A stretch of 64,000 nt of DNA from Streptomyces virginiae (GTDB lineage: Bacteria; Actinomycetota; Actinomycetes; Streptomycetales; Streptomycetaceae): positions 62,001 to 126,000 of the forward strand of contig NZ_JOAK01000005.1 of the NCBI RefSeq assembly GCF_000720455.1, in the 5' to 3' direction. Positions 10,918-22,100 of this stretch are shown in pieces. The position numbers were made by a program, and so were the translations under genes. Position 1 is the stretch's first letter; each line of letters begins with the position of its first letter. Below the pieces are notes generated by a model. That model saw only the letters and a program-made list of their open reading frames with translations, was not told the DNA's origin and made no database searches.

Positions 10918-11379
10918 CGTGGTGGGGACCCCTCTCGGCCGACGGTGGCCGGCCCATGCCCGCCGCTGTGGCGGCTTGGTTCAATCGGCGTCGCTGGTGG
11001 TGCGATTGGCGAGAAATGTGCCGGAAGTGCACGTGAAGAGCTGGTGCTTGCGAGATGGACCGGCCTTCGGTGGGGGGAGTCTTCAACGCCCTCTCAACCA
11101 GCCGCCAGACCCCCCGGGGATGTGATGCGCAACCGTGATCTGCGCCTACACCTTCCGTTATCCGAACCGCCAGACCTGTTGAGCGGTGAAACACCGCATG
11201 TTCGGCGCGGAACGGACATCCGGCCCAACTGCCCTTTCGAGCGCGGATTTTGGATGTATTCAGCGGATATGCCGAAGGCCGCACCGATGGGTCCTGTGCG
11301 GCCTTCGAGATGGATGTCTCAATATGCGGATGTCGTGCCGGAGGCCCCGCACGGGTTGCGGGAGGCGTCGGCGGGCGGG
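10918..11379. promoter_or_regulatory. 462-bp intergenic region upstream of the peptide-transporter operon
   Basis: No convincing gene is visible. The part next to 10917 must contain the operon promoter and leader; it holds the AGAGGGG ribosome binding site and an interrupted inverted repeat GTGC-N7-GCAC near 11010-11030. The distal part carries a perfect 12-bp hairpin (11273-11307), best read as the end of the SseB-like transcript. The middle (about 11150-11270) is less GC-rich than its surroundings. Confidence 0.5.
11273..11307 (-). terminator. Hairpin downstream of the SseB-like genes
   Basis: CGAAGGCCGCAC and GTGCGGCCTTCG form a perfect 12-bp stem with an 11-nt loop, 72 nt beyond the stop of the SseB-like gene. 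There is no U tract, as is common for streptomycete terminators. The structure could work in either direction. Confidence 0.6.
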
Positions 11380-12120
11380 TCAGTACGCCGGTGCCTGGCC
11401 CTCGCGGTCGTAGAAGGGGCGGGTCTGCGCCCGCAGCCACATCGCCACGGGATCGTGCTCGTCCGCCAGCGCGACCGTGCACACCGGGACGCCCTCGGGG
11501 ACCGCCCCGACCGACTGGCGCATCATCTCCCGTACGGATTCCAGCGCGGGCGCGGAGGCGTCGTACAGGTCGAGCCCGACCGCGAGGTAGGGGGACCCGA
11601 GCGCGGGCTGCACCCAGGCGCGGCGCAGCGACCGTACGGCCGGGGTGCGGTGGGCGTGCTGGGTCAGCAGCCCGTAGAACTGGGGGAGCTCGATGCTGGG
11701 CTCGGACAGCCGCAGCGGGCCCGCCGGCATCCGGTCCAGGCCCGTCGCGATGCGGCGCAGATCCGCCCAGGGGACGCCGAGGCCGCCGCCCTGGGCGTGC
11801 GGGTTGAGCCACAGGCCCCAGCGGTCCGGGTAGAGGGCGCGGGCGATGTCGCGCCCGGTGACGACCTCGTAGCCCCGGTTCCAGCCGCTCGCGGCCAGCT
11901 CCTGGGGGGAGGTGACGCAGGGTGCGTAGCCGAGGCCGTCGACCTCCATGCCGCCGTACTGGGCGTCCGGGGACCCCGGCTGCCCCTGCCAGAGGAGCAT
12001 CCACAGCCGGCCCTCGGAGAGGGCGTGCAGCAGTGACTCGTAGCTCTCGTAGCGCCCGGGGGTCACCTGGCGCATCATGTGCTCGACCTGCCCGGCCGCG
12101 GCCGTGCCTGACGCACTCAC
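11380..12120 (-). CDS. SseB-family protein (enhanced serine sensitivity protein-like)
   Basis: About 246 residues with two SseB-like halves. The N-terminal half has LWMLLWQGQPGSPDAQYGG and the C-terminal half has LYDASAPALESVREMM, with the closing motif VAMWLRAQTRPFYDRE. SseB was named in E. coli for serine sensitivity; its biochemical role is unclear, and here it lies near serine/glycine genes. The GTG at 12120 has AAGAGGGG about 6 nt upstream, whereas the further in-frame ATG at 12180 has no such site. A second SseB-like gene lies immediately upstream on the same strand. Confidence 0.78.
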   Translation of the reverse strand: MSASGTAAAGQVEHMMRQVTPGRYESYESLLHALSEGRLWMLLWQGQPGSPDAQYGGMEVDGLGYAPCVTSPQELAASGWNRGYEVVTGRDIARALYPDRWGLWLNPHAQGGGLGVPWADLRRIATGLDRMPAGPLRLSEPSIELPQFYGLLTQHAHRTPAVRSLRRAWVQPALGSPYLAVGLDLYDASAPALESVREMMRQSVGAVPEGVPVCTVALADEHDPVAMWLRAQTRPFYDREGQAPAY

Positions 12121-12216
12121 CCGGTACCCCTCTTCGTCCGCCCGTCGCTCCACGCGTGCCTTACCCGGGCCAGCGCTCATGCGTGCGGCCAGGAGATGTA
12201 ACCAGCTTAAGCGGCC

Positions 12217-12951
12217 CTACGCGAGGTAGAAGGGGCGTACGCGCTCACGAATCCAGTCCGTGACCGGGTCCTGGGCCGCGTCCAGGAGGATCAACTGCAC
12301 GGGCCACGGCGCCGGAACGCGGGTCAGGGCCCGTCCGAGCGCCTCCATCGGGGCCTCGCGCATCTGCGGCTCCCATCCCACCAGGCGGACACCGATGAAC
12401 AGTTCCGGGGCCCCTCCCTCGACGCTGGCGAGGCAGCGGTGCGCCGCTGCGACCACGCCGGTGGCCCGGAACTCCTCGCCGGCGGCGGCCAGGAAGTCCA
12501 CCGGGTCGTCCTGCCAGTCGGGCTCGAAGAGCCGCACGCGGCCGCCGGTGGCGGGGCCGTCGAGCGGGCTGCGGCCGGCCCGGCACAGCTCCGCCACGGC
12601 CGGCGGGGGCAGCGGGACGCCGACGGCGCCCTCCGGATTGAGCGCGATGCCGAGCTGCGGGGGCAGCCCCCGGGCGAACTCGACCGCCGGGGCCACCGCG
12701 AAGTCCATGCCGGGGCCGACGCAGGCGAGGAACTGGGCCTCGGAGCTGTAGACGGGGACGTACGCCGCCCCGCCGATGTCCATGGTGGGCAGGTCGAGGC
12801 CGGCCGAGTCGGGACCGCCGCCGCCGGGCAGGGGCACCCACACCTGGCTGCGCCCGAGCACCTCCAGGATCCGGCCGCCGGCGTCCGGCTGCCCGAGCGC
12901 CGCCCCGAGCACCTGCTCCAGCTCATTCCCCGGCCAGCCGCTGCCCTGCAT
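12217..12951 (-). CDS. Second SseB-family protein, tandem paralogue
   Basis: 244 residues sharing the overall plan of the downstream protein. The start LEQVLGAALGQPDAGGRILEVL is followed by VWVPLPGGGG, a middle ALNPEGAVGVPLPP, and a closing ILLDAAQDPVTDWIRERVRPFY that matches VAMWLRAQTRPFYD in its neighbour. The shared DPV-x(2)-W(I/L)R-x(3)-RPFY ending argues for duplication. It is probably co-transcribed with the other copy (96 bp gap). It lacks a signal peptide and is likely cytosolic. Confidence 0.75.
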   Translation of the reverse strand: MQGSGWPGNELEQVLGAALGQPDAGGRILEVLGRSQVWVPLPGGGGPDSAGLDLPTMDIGGAAYVPVYSSEAQFLACVGPGMDFAVAPAVEFARGLPPQLGIALNPEGAVGVPLPPPAVAELCRAGRSPLDGPATGGRVRLFEPDWQDDPVDFLAAAGEEFRATGVVAAAHRCLASVEGGAPELFIGVRLVGWEPQMREAPMEALGRALTRVPAPWPVQLILLDAAQDPVTDWIRERVRPFYLA

Positions 12952-13054
12952 CTGCCCCTGCCTCCGTCGGTTCCGCGGTGTGTCGTGCCGAGGCTATCCG
13001 CCCCCGGCCGGACGCCGCTGCCGGGGCTCGTTCAGGGGTGCGCCCCGCCCGCGG

Positions 13055-13732
13055 TCAGCCCTGGAAGCCGATCCCCGTCACGGCGGCGGCCGAGCGGCGG
13101 TCCAGCAGGGTCGCCGAGGCGCAGCCGGCGGGCGGGCGGCCCGCCTCGGCGTCGCGCAGCAGGCGGCCCACGGCGCCGCGGTGGCGGGCGAAGGCGTAGG
13201 CGGACACTCCACGGCCCCGCGCGGCCTGGCCGGAGAGGGCCTCCTCGGGGCTGCTGTCCAGCAGGAGGAGGTGCAGCTCGCGGCCCCGGCGGCGGGCGGC
13301 CGCGGCGAGCAGGGCGCGCACCCAGCTCTGGGTGCCGCAGTCGTGGACGACCACGGAGGCCCCCGAGCGCAGGATCCGGTAGAGCCCCCAGTAGTGCGCG
13401 GCGCGCACCATCGGGCGGTACACCGCGTACGGCAGGGCGGCGGGCATCCGGCGCTCCCAGCGCTCGCGGGTGTCCTGGGAGTCGACGACCCCGCCCTCCG
13501 GCGCGGCCCGCTTGATCAGCGTGCTCTTGCCGCCGCCGGGGAGGCCGGAGACCACGACGATGTCGCCCTCGGCGAAGCCGAGCCGCCGCGGTGCGCGCAG
13601 CGCCGGGCCGCGCAGGTCGCGTACGAGGCCGAGGCCGCCGTCCGCCGCCTTCCTGCGCTCGCGCGCGCCGCGCCGCTGCGCCGGCACCGCGTCCACGGTT
13701 CCCGTCGTCGCCACCACTCCGAATCTCCGCAC
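13055..13732 (-). CDS. P-loop ATP-binding protein (AAA_33/zeta-like kinase fold)
   Basis: 225 residues. A Walker A motif GLPGGGKST lies at about residue 65, just after GDIVVVS. D-x-x-E/R-rich switch-like stretches follow (VVDSQDTRERWERR), then VVVHDCGTQSWVRALL. The layout resembles small ATP-dependent kinases of the AAA_33/zeta/gluconate-kinase type, but the substrate is unknown. The GTG at 13732 is preceded by GGAGG at 8-9 nt. The frame stays open far upstream to 15322 antisense to gcvT; that part is an artefact of high GC. It is divergent from the glycine riboswitch. Confidence 0.75.
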   Translation of the reverse strand: MRRFGVVATTGTVDAVPAQRRGARERRKAADGGLGLVRDLRGPALRAPRRLGFAEGDIVVVSGLPGGGKSTLIKRAAPEGGVVDSQDTRERWERRMPAALPYAVYRPMVRAAHYWGLYRILRSGASVVVHDCGTQSWVRALLAAAARRRGRELHLLLLDSSPEEALSGQAARGRGVSAYAFARHRGAVGRLLRDAEAGRPPAGCASATLLDRRSAAAVTGIGFQG

Positions 13733-13925
13733 AGTGTTCGCCTCCCCCGAATCGGGCCGCCTGGACCCTTGCCCACTGAGTGTAAAGAGACGGTAATCGG
13801 CATGTCCGGTTCCGTTCCGGACGCTCGGATGGGCGTACGAACTTTCGGACCCCCACCCCCGATCTCGGGCATGGCGTGCAATGATGTGCGCCATCTGGAC
13901 CAACTGCATACCGGCCGCTTGAATC

Positions 13926-14150
13926 CGCGCGGGAGAGTCCCGGCACGCCGCAAGGCGGTGCGTGGGCGCCGAAGGAGCAAGAACCTCCCTTGAATCTCTC
14001 AGGCCCCGTACCGCGTGGATGAGGCAGATCTGAAAAGCGAGCTGCTCGGCAGCTCCACCCAAGGTGCAAGTCGCGGATACCGGCGATCGATGGATCGGCG
14101 GAACTCTCGGCGAACCTCTCAGGTTCCGATGACAGATGGGGAGGAAAGTC
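13926..14150 (+). ncRNA. Tandem glycine riboswitch controlling gcvT-gcvH-glyA
   Basis: Two adjacent glycine aptamers in the leader of gcvT. Aptamer 1 shows GGGAGAG at 13931-13937, CGCCGAAGGAGCAA at 13967-13980 and GAATCTCTCAGGC at about 13992. It closes with the CAGATCTGAAAAGCGAG element. Aptamer 2 shows CCAAGGTGCAAGTC at about 14059 and GCGAACCTCTCAGGTTCC at 14110-14127, followed by GACAGATGGGGAGG. These are the conserved blocks of the gcvT riboswitch class. Glycine binding normally turns on glycine-cleavage genes. Exact ends are approximate. Confidence 0.93.
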
Positions 14151-14194
14151 CTCGTCATGTCATGTCGATGCCCTGGGACCCGGGAGCCACACCC

Positions 14195-15310
14195 ATGAGC
14201 ACTGCCCCCCGCCTGACCGCCCTCGATGCGCTGCACCGCTCGCTCGGTGCGACCATGACCGACTTCGCGGGCTGGGACATGCCGCTGCGGTACGCCAGCG
14301 AGCGCGACGAGCACAACGCCGTACGCACCAAGGCCGGCCTCTTCGACCTCTCGCACATGGGCGAGATCACGCTGACCGGCCCGGAGGCCGTCAAGGCCCT
14401 GGACTACGCGCTCGTCGGCAACATCTCGACCGTCGGCGTCGGCCGCGCCCGCTACACGCACATCTGCCAGGAGGACGGCGGGATCGTCGACGACCTGATC
14501 GTCTACCGTCTCGGCGAGACCGAGTACATGGTCGTCGCCAACGCCTCCAACGCCCAGGTCGTCCTGGACGCCCTGACCGAGCGCGCCGCCGGCTTCGACA
14601 CCGAGGTCCGCGACGACCGCGACGCCTACGCGCTGATCGCGGTGCAGGGCCCGGAGTCCCCCGGCATCCTGGCGTCCCTCACCGACGCCGACCTGGACGG
14701 CCTCAAGTACTACGCCGGCCTGCCGGGCACGGTCGCGGGCGTGCCCGCGCTGATCGCGCGTACGGGCTACACCGGCGAGGACGGCTTCGAGCTGTTCGTC
14801 GCCCCCGAGCACGCCGTGGAGCTGTGGCAGGCGCTGACCAAGGCCGGCGAGGGCGTCGGCCTGGTCCCGGCCGGCCTGTCCTGCCGCGACACCCTGCGCC
14901 TGGAAGCGGGCATGCCGCTGTACGGGCACGAGCTGACCACCGCCCTGACGCCGTTCGACGCGGGTCTGGGCCGGGTCGTGAAGTTCGAGAAGGAGGGGGA
15001 CTTCGTCGGCCGCGCCGCCCTGGAGGCCGCCGCCGAGAAGGCCGCGACCAAGGCGCCGCGCAAGCTGGTCGGCCTGATCGCCGAGGGCCGCCGCGTCCCG
15101 CGCGCCGGCTTCCCCGTCACGTTCGGCGGAGAGGTGATCGGCGAGGTCACCTCGGGCGCCCCGTCCCCGACGCTGGGCAAGCCGATCGCCATGGCGTACG
15201 TGGACGCGGAGCACGCCGCGCCCGGCGCCTCCGGCGTCGGCGTCGACATTCGCGGTACGCATGAGCCGTACGAGGTCGTGGCGCTGCCGTTCTACAAGCG
15301 GCAGAAGTAA
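14195..15310 (+). CDS. gcvT: Aminomethyltransferase (T-protein) of the glycine cleavage system
   Basis: Takes the aminomethyl group from lipoylated H-protein and produces methylene-THF and ammonia. 371 residues, the usual length. [23 protein letters not shown], the central [14 protein letters not shown] and the late [19 protein letters not shown] are canonical T-protein motifs. The start at 14195 has GGGAG 8 nt upstream; open frame upstream lies inside the riboswitch. First gene of a glycine-responsive cluster with gcvH and glyA. The P-protein gene gcvP is not in the window. Confidence 0.97.
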   Translation: MSTAPRLTALDALHRSLGATMTDFAGWDMPLRYASERDEHNAVRTKAGLFDLSHMGEITLTGPEAVKALDYALVGNISTVGVGRARYTHICQEDGGIVDDLIVYRLGETEYMVVANASNAQVVLDALTERAAGFDTEVRDDRDAYALIAVQGPESPGILASLTDADLDGLKYYAGLPGTVAGVPALIARTGYTGEDGFELFVAPEHAVELWQALTKAGEGVGLVPAGLSCRDTLRLEAGMPLYGHELTTALTPFDAGLGRVVKFEKEGDFVGRAALEAAAEKAATKAPRKLVGLIAEGRRVPRAGFPVTFGGEVIGEVTSGAPSPTLGKPIAMAYVDAEHAAPGASGVGVDIRGTHEPYEVVALPFYKRQK

Positions 15311-15343
15311 CCGTCCGCGCACGACGTCCGCCGTCCGCCGTCC

Positions 15344-15373
15344 GGGTACCGGAACGGCGCCGTCTCAGTACCC
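15344..15373 (+). repeat. Palindromic hairpin between gcvT and gcvH
   Basis: GGGTAC and GTACCC flank an inner perfect palindrome ACGGCGCCGT, giving a long imperfect hairpin in the 110-bp gap. Just upstream there is a small tandem repeat of CCGTCCG. It may adjust the relative levels of T- and H-protein messages. No U tract follows. Confidence 0.45.
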
Positions 15374-15420
15374 AAGACCGTAGTTCGTATCCACTCCCCC
15401 GCATCCAGGAGAATCAGGCC

Positions 15421-15801
15421 ATGAGCACCCCCGAGAATCTGCGTTACACCAAGGAGCACGAGTGGCTGTCCGACGTCGTGGACGGCGTCGCGACGGTCGG
15501 CATCACGGAGTTCGCGGCCAACGCGCTCGGTGACGTCGTCTACGCCCAGCTCCCCGCGGTCGGCGACACCGTGACCGAGGGCGAGACCTGTGGCGAGCTG
15601 GAGTCGACCAAGTCGGTCTCCGACCTCTACTCCCCGGTCTCCGGCGAGATCGTCGAGGCCAACCAGGACGTCGTGGACGACCCGGCGCTCGTGAACACCG
15701 CCCCGTTCGAGGGCGGCTGGCTGTTCAAGGTGCGCATCTCGGAGGAGCCCAAGGACGTGCTCTCCGCCGAGGAGTACACCAAGCTCACCGCCGGTAACTG
15801 A
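15421..15801 (+). CDS. gcvH: Glycine cleavage system H-protein
   Basis: Lipoyl carrier that shuttles the aminomethyl group between P-, T- and L-proteins. 126 residues, normal length. The start YTKEHEWLS is diagnostic. The lipoylated lysine is in [14 protein letters not shown] (about residue 63), and the C-terminal [10 protein letters not shown] motif is present. AGGAGA precedes the ATG. It lies between gcvT and glyA, 15 bp before glyA, so the two are surely co-transcribed. Confidence 0.97.
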   Translation: MSTPENLRYTKEHEWLSDVVDGVATVGITEFAANALGDVVYAQLPAVGDTVTEGETCGELESTKSVSDLYSPVSGEIVEANQDVVDDPALVNTAPFEGGWLFKVRISEEPKDVLSAEEYTKLTAGN

Positions 15802-15816
15802 CCCCAGGGGATCCTG

Positions 15817-17073
15817 ATGTCCGTACTGAACACCCCTCTCCACGAACTCGACCCCGACGTCGCCGCAGCCGTCGACGCCGAGCTCGTGCGCCAGCAGTCC
15901 ACCCTGGAGATGATCGCGTCGGAGAACTTCGCTCCGGTCGCCGTCATGGAGGCCCAGGGCTCGGTCCTCACCAACAAGTACGCCGAGGGCTACCCGGGCC
16001 GCCGCTACTACGGCGGTTGCGAGCACGTCGACGTGGTCGAGCAGATCGCGATCGACCGCATCAAGGCGCTGTTCGGCGCCGAGGCCGCGAACGTCCAGCC
16101 GCACTCCGGTGCGCAGGCGAACGCCGCCGCGATGTTCGCGCTGCTCAAGCCGGGCGACACGATCATGGGCCTGAACCTGGCCCACGGCGGTCACCTGACC
16201 CACGGCATGAAGATCAACTTCTCCGGCAAGCTCTACAACGTGGTCCCGTACCACGTGGACGAGTCCGGCGAGGTGGACATGGCCGAGGTCGAGCGCCTCG
16301 CCAAGGAGTCCAAGCCGCAGCTGATCGTCGCCGGCTGGTCCGCCTACCCGCGCCAGCTGGACTTCGCCGCCTTCCGCCGCATCGCGGACGAGGTCGGCGC
16401 GTACCTGATGGTCGACATGGCGCACTTCGCCGGCCTGGTGGCCGCTGGCCTGCACCCGAACCCGGTCCCGCACGCCCACGTCGTGACCACCACCACGCAC
16501 AAGACCCTCGGCGGTCCGCGCGGCGGGGTCATCCTGTCGACGCAGGAGCTGGCCAAGAAGATCAACTCCGCGGTCTTCCCGGGCCAGCAGGGCGGCCCGC
16601 TGGAGCACGTGATCGCGGCCAAGGCCGTCTCCTTCAAGATCGCGGCCTCGCCCGAGTTCAAGGAGCGCCAGGAGCGCACCCTGGAGGGCGCGAAGATCCT
16701 CGCCGCCCGTCTGGTCCAGGACGACGTCAAGGCCGTGGGCGTGGACGTCCTCACCGGCGGCACCGACGTGCACCTGGTCCTGGTCGACCTGCGCAACTCC
16801 GAGCTGGACGGCCAGCAGGCCGAGGACCGCCTCCACGAGGTCGGCATCACGGTCAACCGCAACGCCATCCCGAACGACCCGCGGCCCCCGATGGTCACCT
16901 CGGGTCTGCGGATCGGTACGCCGGCCCTGGCCACCCGCGGTTTCGACGCCGAGGCGTTCACCGAGGTCGCCGAGATCATCGCGCAGGCGCTGAAGCCGAC
17001 GTACGACGCCGAGGGCCTCAAGGCGCGCGTCTCGGCGCTCGCCGCGAAGTTCCCGCTGTACCCGTCGCTCTAG
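15817..17073 (+). CDS. glyA: Serine hydroxymethyltransferase
   Basis: PLP enzyme that interconverts serine plus THF with glycine plus 5,10-methylene-THF. 418 residues, normal length. The PLP lysine is in [13 protein letters not shown] (about residue 229). [20 protein letters not shown] and [16 protein letters not shown] are family signatures. Together with GcvT/H it channels glycine into serine and C1 units. It follows gcvH by 15 bp and ends just before a strong hairpin (17083-17123), so the operon probably stops here. Confidence 0.97.
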   Translation: MSVLNTPLHELDPDVAAAVDAELVRQQSTLEMIASENFAPVAVMEAQGSVLTNKYAEGYPGRRYYGGCEHVDVVEQIAIDRIKALFGAEAANVQPHSGAQANAAAMFALLKPGDTIMGLNLAHGGHLTHGMKINFSGKLYNVVPYHVDESGEVDMAEVERLAKESKPQLIVAGWSAYPRQLDFAAFRRIADEVGAYLMVDMAHFAGLVAAGLHPNPVPHAHVVTTTTHKTLGGPRGGVILSTQELAKKINSAVFPGQQGGPLEHVIAAKAVSFKIAASPEFKERQERTLEGAKILAARLVQDDVKAVGVDVLTGGTDVHLVLVDLRNSELDGQQAEDRLHEVGITVNRNAIPNDPRPPMVTSGLRIGTPALATRGFDAEAFTEVAEIIAQALKPTYDAEGLKARVSALAAKFPLYPSL

Positions 17074-17082
17074 CGGTGGCGT

Positions 17083-17123
17083 GGAAGGGCCCGGCCCCGT
17101 CTGTGCACGGGCCGGGCCCTTCC
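17083..17123 (+). terminator. Terminator after glyA
   Basis: GGAAGGGCCCGGCCC and GGGCCGGGCCCTTCC form a 15-bp perfect GC stem with a loop of about 10 nt, starting 10 nt after the glyA stop. It separates the riboswitch-led operon from sdaA. Confidence 0.85.
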
Positions 17124-17243
17124 CGTGTCCCTCCTGCTCCCCCGGCGCCCGGGGCGCACGGCGACACCTGCCCGACCCGTCCGCGTAATCCTTCCCACGT
17201 CGGCCGGCAGCCAGGACGTTCACCGGACCGCGTTAAGCTCGTC

Positions 17244-17252
17244 TGTCGGACA
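17244..17252. promoter_or_regulatory. Short palindrome in the sdaA upstream region
   Basis: TGTCGGACA is a 9-bp palindrome followed by an unusually AT-rich AAAATCTGAACAAT stretch, about 66 bp before the sdaA start. It has the GT-N-AC core seen in GntR/FadR-type sites. It could be an operator or simply part of the promoter; no regulator is adjacent. Confidence 0.3.
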
Positions 17253-17317
17253 AAATCTGAACAATCCACCTCTCCTGCCCCCTCCCACCCCACGAGCAGA
17301 CAAGGGAGTCCGCCACC

Positions 17318-18700
<1,383 letters not shown>

Positions 18701-18734
18701 CCGGCGCGCACCGACCGGCGTACTGACGCGAAGA

Positions 18735-18772
18735 ACGGCCCGGTCCCCTGAACGCTCAGGGGACCGGGCCGT
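18735..18772 (+). terminator. Terminator after sdaA
   Basis: ACGGCCCGGTCCCCTG pairs perfectly with CAGGGGACCGGGCCGT (16 bp) around a 6-nt loop, 34 nt after the sdaA stop. It also lies beyond the 3' end of the opposed small gene at 18850 and could serve both strands. Confidence 0.85.
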
Positions 18773-18849
18773 ACGTGTTCGGGGCGAGGAGAGCGCCGGG
18801 GAACGCCGACAGCGCTCCCCGACGACTCCCTACCGCTCGGCTCGACAGG

Positions 18850-19107
18850 TCAGTCGAACTCGTTGAGGCGCTTGGTGGTGGCCACCCACCTGAACTGCTC
18901 GTCGTCGTCGCGCGACTCCAGCAGTCCGCCCTCGACGAGGGCCAGGAGCGCCGCGTGGAGCCCGCGCCCCGCCGGGTTGTCCTCCCAGAAGATCCGCTTG
19001 CTCCTCGAGAAGGGGACCTCGGGTGTGATGGCGCCGAGACTCAGCCCGAGCAGGTAGGCCGCCTGATCCCAGTCGACCCAGTCCGCCATCGATTCGGAAA
19101 GCGCCAT
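18850..19107 (-). CDS. Small unknown protein directly downstream of the RHS toxin gene, candidate immunity protein
   Basis: 85 residues, no recognised family. It is acidic, has no signal peptide or membrane segment, and is probably mostly helical (MALSESMADWVDWDQAAYLL; LHAALLALVEGGLLES). GAGGG lies about 6 nt before the ATG. It begins 21 bp after the stop of the giant RHS gene on the same strand, the usual position for the immunity gene of a polymorphic toxin. Its size is close to that of Tsi2, the partner of Tse2. The immunity role rests on position and size only, not on homology. Confidence 0.6.
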   Translation of the reverse strand: MALSESMADWVDWDQAAYLLGLSLGAITPEVPFSRSKRIFWEDNPAGRGLHAALLALVEGGLLESRDDDEQFRWVATTKRLNEFD

Positions 19108-19128
19108 TCAGCCCTCACATCCTTCTTT

Positions 19129-22100
19129 TCACGAGGGCTCGATCCGGCGCCACAGGTGCCGCGTCGAGGCCAACAGATCCTCGAATTCTTCCAGAGGCAT
19201 CTCATAGGCCGGCCCGATGGTCACGTGGGTCTTGCCGTCCTTGACGGCCTTGAGGCCCTTCGGCAGGTCCCGGGAGTCGATGGACCACATGTGCAGGGAC
19301 TTTCCCGTACCGCCGAACGACACAGGGCGTCGGTGCGACGGGAGTCCCTTGGGGCTTACGGCACCCGACATCCCCTCACCCGGGGAAACGGTCCCGTTCG
19401 CCGACGGGTGGACGTCGGGGTTGTCTCCGTCGACACGGATGCCGAGCTTCTTCGGCGAGCGCCCCAGAACGGGAAGTCCGTCCTCGTCCATGTCCATGCC
19501 GCGGTAGGTCGTCCGGTCTCCGCCGCCGGAACCGCCGCCACTGCCACCGGGGCTGTCACCGCTACCCCCACTGTCGGCCTGTTTCGCCGCCGGAGCCTCG
19601 ACGTCGTCGGCCTTCTTCGGCGCCTTCGCCGCATCGGCCTGCTTCTGCCACGCACGCATGTCCTCCTCGTACTTGGCGAAGGCCTTGGCGTCGTTGTCCG
19701 AGCGCTTGAGGAGTCCGGTGGCCCAGACGACCTCGTCCTCCCACTTGTTGTACATCGTCCAGGCGCGGTCGAGCGCCTTGACGACGCGCTTGCCCTTCCC
19801 GAGGACGCCCAGGAACTGCTCACCGATCAGCATGGCGCAGGTCGTCTTGTTCCCGCCCAGGCAGTCGGCGATGTCCTCCCAGCCGATGAGGCCCTTCCCG
19901 ACCTCGATGGCGATGTTCTTCGCGACGTCCACCTTGGACATCTGCTTGATCTTGGTGGCCTTCTCGACATCACGCGCCGAAACCGTCGGTGTCGGCCTCG
20001 CCGGCGCCGGGGGCGTGCGGGCGATGATGCTGTTGTACTGCCTGAGGAGCTCCCTGTAGAGGCGGATCAGCTGAATGAAGCCGCCCCAGAACTCGCCCGA
20101 GGGGTCGGAGAAGGTGACCGGGCTGTTGTTCCCGTAGGCGTACGGGTTCATCGTCTGGGACTCGGCCATGTCCATCTTCGGGTCGACCGAGATGAACCTT
20201 CCGAGCGAGGCGTCGTATTCGCGAGCGCCCAGATGCGTGAGGCCCGTCGAATCGTCGACCGTGCCGCCTACGAAGCCCTTCTGCCCCGGCCACACGGCGG
20301 GCTTCTCGCCGCGCAGGTCACCGTACGGCGTGAACTTGCGGCGTGTCACGGCCTGCGTGGCGGCGTCCACCGACGTCGTCGCGCTGCCGTTGTGGTCGGC
20401 GAGCACGTACGAAGTGGTGGTCTTGCCCCCTTCGGCGACGCGGACCATCACGGGCCCGGTCGCGGACGAGTAGTACCGCGTTCCCCGGACGGCTCCCGTG
20501 GCCTTCGCCACGTGGATCTCGGTACCCGGCAGATACAGGGTGTCGCCGGTCGGGTCACGACGGATGAGGCGGTTGCCTCCGGCGTCGTAGAGGTACTCCG
20601 TGTCCTTGGCCGTATCGCCCGGCGCCGGGGACACCTTCTTCAGCCGGCCCTCGACGTCCCATTCGAGGTTCTGCGTGGCGCCCTCGACGGTTCGCCGCGT
20701 CGTGTTGCCGGCAGCGTCGTACGCGTAGCTGTCGGTCCGCGTGCCACCGGGGCCGGTGGTGTCGACCTTGAGCAGCTGGTTCTTGGCGGGGCCCGTGGCC
20801 GGATAGGTGTAGGTGCGGGTGACGTCCTTCTTCAGGTCGCCCGTCGTATCGTGCTTGACCTCCGTCTTGCGGTTGCCGACCGCGTCGAAGGTGTACGAGC
20901 TCCAGTAGGCGTCCGGTCCGCCCACCTTGGGTGCCGAGCCCGGGCCGGCGGCGCCCGGCTGCTTGGCGCAGTCGTCCGTCGCCGTCCAGGCGTCCTTCAT
21001 GCGACGCAGGTAGTCGTAGGCGAAGCACTGCGTGTCGGCGACGCCCGGCGCACCGTCCCGCTGGTCGGTGACCTTCAGGATGTTGCCCGAGGGGTCATAG
21101 GTGGTACGCACGTCGCTGATCTGGCTGTACCCGGTCATCCCGGTCTGCTGCGAGTGGTACGTCCGGTTGACCCGCCGGGTCTGCTCGTCGAACTCGTAGG
21201 TCGAGACGATCTGCTTGTTGGCCTCACCGACGTTGGTGCGGACGAGGTCACCCAGGGGCGAGAACTCCGAACTCGTCAGGAAGGCACGACCGTTCACCGA
21301 TGTGCTGGTCGCCATGTCGAGGCCGTTGTAGCCGGTCGCCACGCGGTCGGCCGGCAGTCCGGCCGCGGCCGGGAACAGCGTGGACGTCGAGAGTCCGACG
21401 GTCTTGCTGTAGGTCTTGGCATAGGCGTACGTGCCCGCCAGCTTGCCTTCGTTGGCAGGGATGACGATCTTGCTGCCCATGGGCCGGTACTCGGCGTCGT
21501 AGCCGGTGACCGCCTGGACGTAGGCGTTGCCCTTCTCGTCGTACCGCGTGGACGACACCGGGAGCCCGAGCGCCCCGGGCAGCGTGTCGTAGGTCTGCTC
21601 CGTGAGCTTGCGCCCCTGGAGCGAGCCCTCGTGCGTGGCCGTGGTGCGGCCGAGGGCGTCATAGGCGAACGCGATGGTGTTGTCGAGGCTGTCGGTCGTG
21701 GACGCGATGCGGCCACCGACACCGTACGAGGTCTTCGAGACGCCCTTGTCGGGGTCGCTCGTCTCGTACACGCGGCCGAGCAGGTCGTACTTGTACGACC
21801 AGAGGTTGCCCCCCTGGTCCGTCACCGAACTCAGCTGGCCCTTGGGGGTGTAGCTGTACTTGATGGTGTTCGCGGGCGTTCCCGTCGGGGCGTCGCCCTC
21901 GAACTGCTGGAGCTCGGTCTTGCGGCCCTGCCCGTCGATGATCGCCTTCGTGGGCGTTTCACCCTTGGGCGGGTCCACCGCGATCCAGTCCCCGCCGTAC
22001 GACGTCGTCGTACGCCAGGTCTCCTCCCCGTTCTTCTGCGCAATGGTCGCCACCGGGCGGCCCATGCCGTCGTACTCGGTGCGGCTGGAGGAAGGGATCT

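Noticed and set aside
13733..15322. Upstream extension of the P-loop protein frame across the riboswitch and gcvT
   Set aside because: Antisense to gcvT, biased composition; a GTG with GGAGG at 13732 gives the natural start.
15311..15420. tRNA-like element between gcvT and gcvH
   Set aside because: There is a palindromic hairpin, but no cloverleaf or T-loop consensus.
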